DNA from: Pegea sp. RAD2-039
Lineage: Eukaryota > Chordata > Thaliacea > Salpida > Salpidae
Length of the DNA stretch: 64,000 bases
Assembly (NCBI GenBank): GCA_034620365.1
Contig: JAQGEQ010000219.1
Location: 1-64,000 of the forward strand
Reading direction: 5' to 3'
Positions within the stretch are counted from its first letter, which is position 1. Each line of letters opens with the position of its first letter. The notes beneath the pieces were generated by a model. The model was not told the origin of the DNA. It ran no database searches and was given only the letters and a program-made list of their open reading frames with translations. Shown piece after piece: positions 59,736 through 64,000 of this stretch. Both the position numbers and the translations under genes were made by a program.

Positions 59736-59940
59736 TTGGTTCCAGATGCTACTATCGCCTCCCTGTAAAACACCATCACTAAAGGACTGTTAGAGGTGGT
59801 GCTCATACTCCTCAAGCATGTGGATTGACATTGATTGGACAACATCTGTTGTTCGGTTACACGGCTCTTTGACCTGGGACAGTGACTTCGAGGTCGACAG
59901 GGGCAGATTTGAAAGCAAAATTTCATAGACAAAATTACTT
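59736..59940 (+). pseudogene. G+C-richer coding-like island, possibly NTR/TIMP-like relic
   Basis: Base composition shifts sharply from the flanks. The plus-strand frame gives GGAHTPQACGLTLIGQHLLF then GYTAL and a stop, with an open frame continuing after it. A Cys-Gly-Leu-x-Leu...Leu-Phe-Gly pattern loosely recalls NTR/TIMP-type domains; this is a weak pattern call. A minus-strand open frame of 69 codons covers the same bases and cannot be excluded as the coding one. Confidence 0.25.
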
Positions 59941-62900
59941 CAAATATATTAATAAAAGAAATTTATTCAAAACTGTAATTGACATTTGTATTGTAACATT
60001 TGAATCTTCAGATCAAATACTTAAATCTTTTGAAACATCATTCTATTAACTCAAATTTTTTATTTTAAAAACAAAAGTAAGATGAACAAAAAAAGTAACT
60101 CTGGTTGTGAGATTTCATATGGGCAGGTCTTTCCATTGTTTGAAATGAAGTTATTATTTACTAACCTAGTCAAATGTACCTGCTCCAAACAACTGTCTAC
60201 CAGCTACCTGTTTCTTTCAATAATTTTTGGGGGATTAAATGTCGTTCTGACTAAAACTTCTGTAAAAAACAACATGGAAAAATGTTTTGATATTTATGAT
60301 ATTTTTTTTAACTTTCAAAGAAAATTCAGTTTAATATTATATTTGAGTTTAGTAAATCTACAAATTTTCAATTTATTAATTTAAAAATTATTTTTTCAGA
60401 AAATTAGATTTTTAAAGATATGAAAAAAACATTTTAGAAAATATTAAAAATTACAAATAAAAATTTTTATCACGATAATATTTATATTTCAATTTTTTTG
60501 AAAGTATAATATTTAATAATAATTGATGACATCATCAGTGGATATAATATTTATAATATAATATCCATCATAATAATTTTTAATATTATGAGTGTTTCAA
60601 TAAGAAAAATTTCAAAACCTATTTTATTTTTATTTAATAAGGTTTCATATATTTAAATTCATAATATTATTAGATAGAAGATAATATTTATAATAAAAAA
60701 CTGTAGAGAAAAATGGTCTATTTTGATTATATATATATATTATACTTAGTTTGATTAATAAATATTCAACTATCAATATTCATTTTTAAGTTTTAAATTT
60801 TTTTGAGGATAAAAGATTTTCATTTAAAAAGGGTTTTAAAAGTTTTTTTTTTATTTGACACTCATTCATAAAAAATAAATTTAGAAAAGTAGAAAATAAA
60901 ACTCCATTATACCTAATTTTATTCTTAACACTTTTATAAAGGTTTTTATTGCTAATGTAAACAATTATACAAAGTAGGAAACTCAAATATAATAACAGAT
61001 AAAAGATACAAAACATATGATTAAGCAAATATATAAAACTTACAAATTTACTAATTAACTTGCAAATTAAAACAAATTGTTGTATTGTAATCTATTAAGT
61101 TTTAAAATAAACTTTTTAAGTATCTGTAGACATTTTGTGATGTTATAGAATTGAATTTTTGTACGCTAAAAGTTACAAATTACAGATTCATTAAGAGTTT
61201 TTAAAGATAGTTACAGTTTTGTTTGTTCTGCAAATGAATTAAACTTTATTTACAATTGCTTTTTGGGTTGACTTTAATTTTTTTATTTATAAAAAGACTT
61301 ATTTATCGTTGATTTTTAATAAATAAATATTACTATATTATAAACATTTCGAAATAATAGATGTTCTTACTTGAATAAACTTTCATCAATCTTTTTATCA
61401 AGAAGATTTAAGCCGATATTTTCCCAAATAAATATTTCAATGAAAAATGTTATTCGTCAAATCTATTAAAGTATTTATTTTTAATAACTTTTTTTATAAT
61501 TATCTGTTTAAATTTATAAGTAGATGGACAAGTTTTTGATAAATTGTTTTCAATTTAAACATGTCAATCACTTTAAAATTAATACTTAAACCGTCAAAAT
61601 TGTTTAATTCTTTTCTTTAAAGCAAATATCATTCATAAGCTTACAATTTTAAAATAAAAGCATTTTATGATGTATTAGTGGTCAGGATACTGCTTTTTAT
61701 TAAGTTTACACCTCAATAAAGATAATAAATTTGTGAATTAAAAAGAAAAAATAAAATTTCATACAAAGAGATTTTCTGTGTTTTAAAATGTCAATTTTTT
61801 TAATGCTGAATTTTGAATTTGATTGTTTATAGCTAGGTTTGAATTTAAATGGATTTTTAATACTTATAAAACTGGTTTTATAGAATGTAAGAATATTTTT
61901 TATGGCTGATACAGAAAAAAATCAATTTGTTTTGTAAGTTATAAAATTAAAAAAAAATAAAATCTAAAAATTTTCTGAAAATTTTAATAAAAATAATTTT
62001 TAAAGAACTTAGTTTTGTTTTAAACAACGGTTTTCTGCTGGTTACAAGTTTTTGATATTTAATTTTTTCATTTTAAAATCTTTTTTTTGTATAAAAATCC
62101 CAAACATTTGATTTTAAATTAAAAGAATTTTCTTAGTTTGATGCTTTTGAGTTATTTTTAGTAACTGAAAAAAATAGTTTTTAAATATTTATGACGTCAT
62201 CAGCATATATATTTCTCTAACTTTCAAGAAGCTTCATAAATATTTTGGCAGTTTACGATTAGTGAATATGATGTCATAAAATCATGACGTCAACAATTAT
62301 AACTTCCTCATCACAACAAGATTTAAAACAATCCAAACAGATAAATTTAAAAAACGTTCAGTTGTTGTCAAGGTGATGATGTCATTAGAGATGGTGTCAA
62401 ACATTTTTATCAATTTGAAACTTCAATTAAAAATGACGTCATCAGCCAAACAAATCAATAGAAAGAAGTAGAATTTGAAATGTTTCAATTACAGAAGACA
62501 ATACAAGAAGTTTTCAGTTTGAATTTTTAGTGTTTTCAAACTAGTTTTTTTAATTTTCAAATGATAAGATAAATAGAAGGAAAAATAAAAAACAATTTTA
62601 GTTGAGGAATTCAAAAATTATGAAGATTATCAAGTTGAAAGAAATAGAATTCTTTCACAGTGTTTATCGTCAAAAAAAATTAAAGTAAATATAAAAATTG
62701 GATTTTATAGCAAAAAATCAACTACTGTTTTCAAATAGGGAAAATTCTCAACGTATAATCCGGTTTCTAGTCATAAAAAAAGAAATTCCTTCTAACCAAA
62801 CGAGTATTAATTTCTGGGTTGGAATTGGCAGTTAATTTCTTTTAATTTCAAATATTTTAATTGATTTTATTTTTGAAAGCAGCAAAAGCACTTTTTCTCA

Positions 62901-63340
62901 CCACAAAAACTTATTTCTTTTTCATTAAACTGTTTTGAACTCAAACAAAATTTATCAAAAAAAAATTTCAAATTTTATATTCTTTTTCTAATAAAGTTGT
63001 TCTCAATATTTTTATCAATTATAAATATAATTTTTAAACTTTTTTTACGACCTAGTAATTAAATCTGAAATAATTATTAACTTCAAAACATAGTTGTTTA
63101 AAATTTTTACCGTATAGTTTGAAACAACAAAAACTGGTTTTTTATATTTGTTATCTAATTATTTCGATAAATATCAAATTATCACAATAGATATTTCCAT
63201 GGTTTTTATTCATTTGATGTGAAATTAAATTTCATCAATTTCTGTTTCGGCTGAAAAAATAAAACAAATTTATTGAAATTTAATCAGATTAAATTACAGA
63301 GAAGTTAATAAGTGTTTTTTACTAAAATTCTTTCTTTTAA
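59941..63340. other. A+T-rich intergenic region
   Basis: No supported gene. Open frames at 60,082-60,384 (+) and 60,786-61,028 (-) have no domain, splice or composition support. TGACGTCA sites cluster at 62,191, 62,284 and 62,432, with related gatgatgtcatt sites between them. Confidence 0.55.
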
Positions 63341-63346
63341 TTTATT
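63341..63346 (-). promoter_or_regulatory. Poly(A) signal AATAAA (minus strand)
   Basis: The hexamer lies about 93 nt past the stop at 63,439. It supports the 3' end of the SPARC-family gene. Confidence 0.6.
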
Positions 63347-63438
63347 CGCGTGCCAAGATCTTCCGTTAAGCTTTTAAAGTAAAATTTGTTGTAATTTACA
63401 TAAAGTACCCCACAAAAAATGATTTAAGCTTGAAACTA

Positions 63439-63965
63439 TTAATCTCCTGAAAATAGCTTCTCATAATGACGTCACGACTTTAGAAATGACGTCATAATCA
63501 CCTCTAAGTTGGAACCATGTCCAAGCTTTTTCAACAAAACAACTTTTCCATTCAAATTTTGAAATTTCGTTGTCAAAATTCTCATCACATTTTCTGATAA
63601 TCAAACAGCTTAATTTTGACACAAGAAAAAAATGATGACGTCATACTTGAAGAAGGGTCGCGCGCAGTGTTCCAGAGGCATCAGAGCGTAACGGAATCGA
63701 CGAAGTTCGCGTTGAGACAAATTGTCGTCACTATTTTGATCAAGTTGATGAAATTTCCACTAAAATGACACTTATGAGTTTGATGACGTCATCAAATGAC
63801 GATTTACCATCGCGATATCTTCACGCTCTTCTTCGGACATCATTTGTAAGCGAGATGCAGATTTGTAAGAGTCGAGATCTGTTTGTGTCCGAAGATGAAG
63901 AAACCAATCCAAGAGTCGGAATGGGAATTGTTTCAAGTCGTCAGAAACACATGAAGCTTGTGAGG
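63439..63965 (-). CDS. SPARC-family extracellular calcium-binding protein, 3' end (partial)
   Basis: Secreted matrix-protein type by family. Exons on the minus strand: 63965-63808, 63759-63647, 63593-63502, 63446-63439; phases agree. The 5' exons lie beyond the window. Helix A pattern C-x4-LKQFPFRLLDWF is typical of the SPARC EC module. The first EF-hand loop is DQNSDDNLSQRE in WKFHQLDQNSDDNLSQREL; then comes the conserved link ALMPLEHCARPFF; the second loop is DENFDNEISKFE followed by WKSCF. Both loops have all Ca ligand positions. The last exon contributes only the final Gly-Asp, so the chain ends FQLRGD, an Arg-Gly-Asp. All three introns are 48-55 nt and each contains TGACGTCA. It could be SPARC itself, a testican or a related member; the upstream domains are needed to tell. 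Confidence 0.82.
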
Positions 63966-64000
63966 CTGAAGATCAGGAGAAAGATTGAGAAGAAGATTAG

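Noticed and set aside
60786..61028. 80-codon minus-strand frame with a hydrophobic start
   Set aside because: Composition is that of the A+T-rich background, the Leu/Ile run is expected from T-rich codons, and no splice or family support was found.

Overview
The window is eukaryotic, nuclear and animal. It is strongly A+T rich, genes are split by many short GT-AG introns (several of only 45-55 nt), and the gene set is metazoan and ciliated: a CFAP65-like axonemal protein, MyD88, a GULP1/CED-6 adaptor, an ABCC1-type transporter, a Gal3ST-type sulfotransferase and a SPARC-family protein. Compact introns, a deuterostome-like gene set and likely trans-splice acceptors just upstream of start codons make a tunicate (ascidian or relative) my best guess. 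That is inference; no rRNA or mitochondrial marker is present.

Layout: 1-4,130 is a 20-bp minisatellite that runs off the left edge. 4,232-7,259 (-) encodes a secreted FN3/SEA-like/EGF protein. 9,900-12,819 (+) is a GULP1 homologue with a very large inserted exon. 16,427-19,370 (+) is a protein-kinase-like pseudokinase whose last intron carries a 22-bp minisatellite. 19,800-20,000 is a 15-bp array of CRE-like sites. 20,150-22,003 (-) is MyD88 (death domain plus TIR). 23,705-24,035 (-) is a tRNA-derived SINE. 24,558-34,775 (+) is CFAP65. 39,039-41,133 (+) is a galactose 3-O-sulfotransferase. 43,129-50,855 (-) is a full-length ABCC1/MRP1-like transporter. 51,465-52,140 holds a LINE fragment joined to a second SINE copy. 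54,044-55,184 (+) is a small RING-finger gene. 55,540-56,770 is a decayed non-LTR retrotransposon. 57,655-57,830 (-) is a broken LDL-receptor class A exon. 63,439 to the right edge (-) is the 3' half of a SPARC-family gene ending in Arg-Gly-Asp. The long stretches between are A+T-rich sequence in which I see no gene.

The genes do not form one pathway. Shared features are what stand out. The palindrome TGACGTCA occurs about 40 times, roughly two orders of magnitude above composition, inside exons (read as Met-Thr-Ser or Asp-Asp-Val) and inside very short introns. A short dispersed motif family (AAGGTGCTGAGGAC and its complement) recurs in introns. Exon models below were built by hand from splice sites and reading-frame phase; homology calls are from recognised domain patterns, not from a search.
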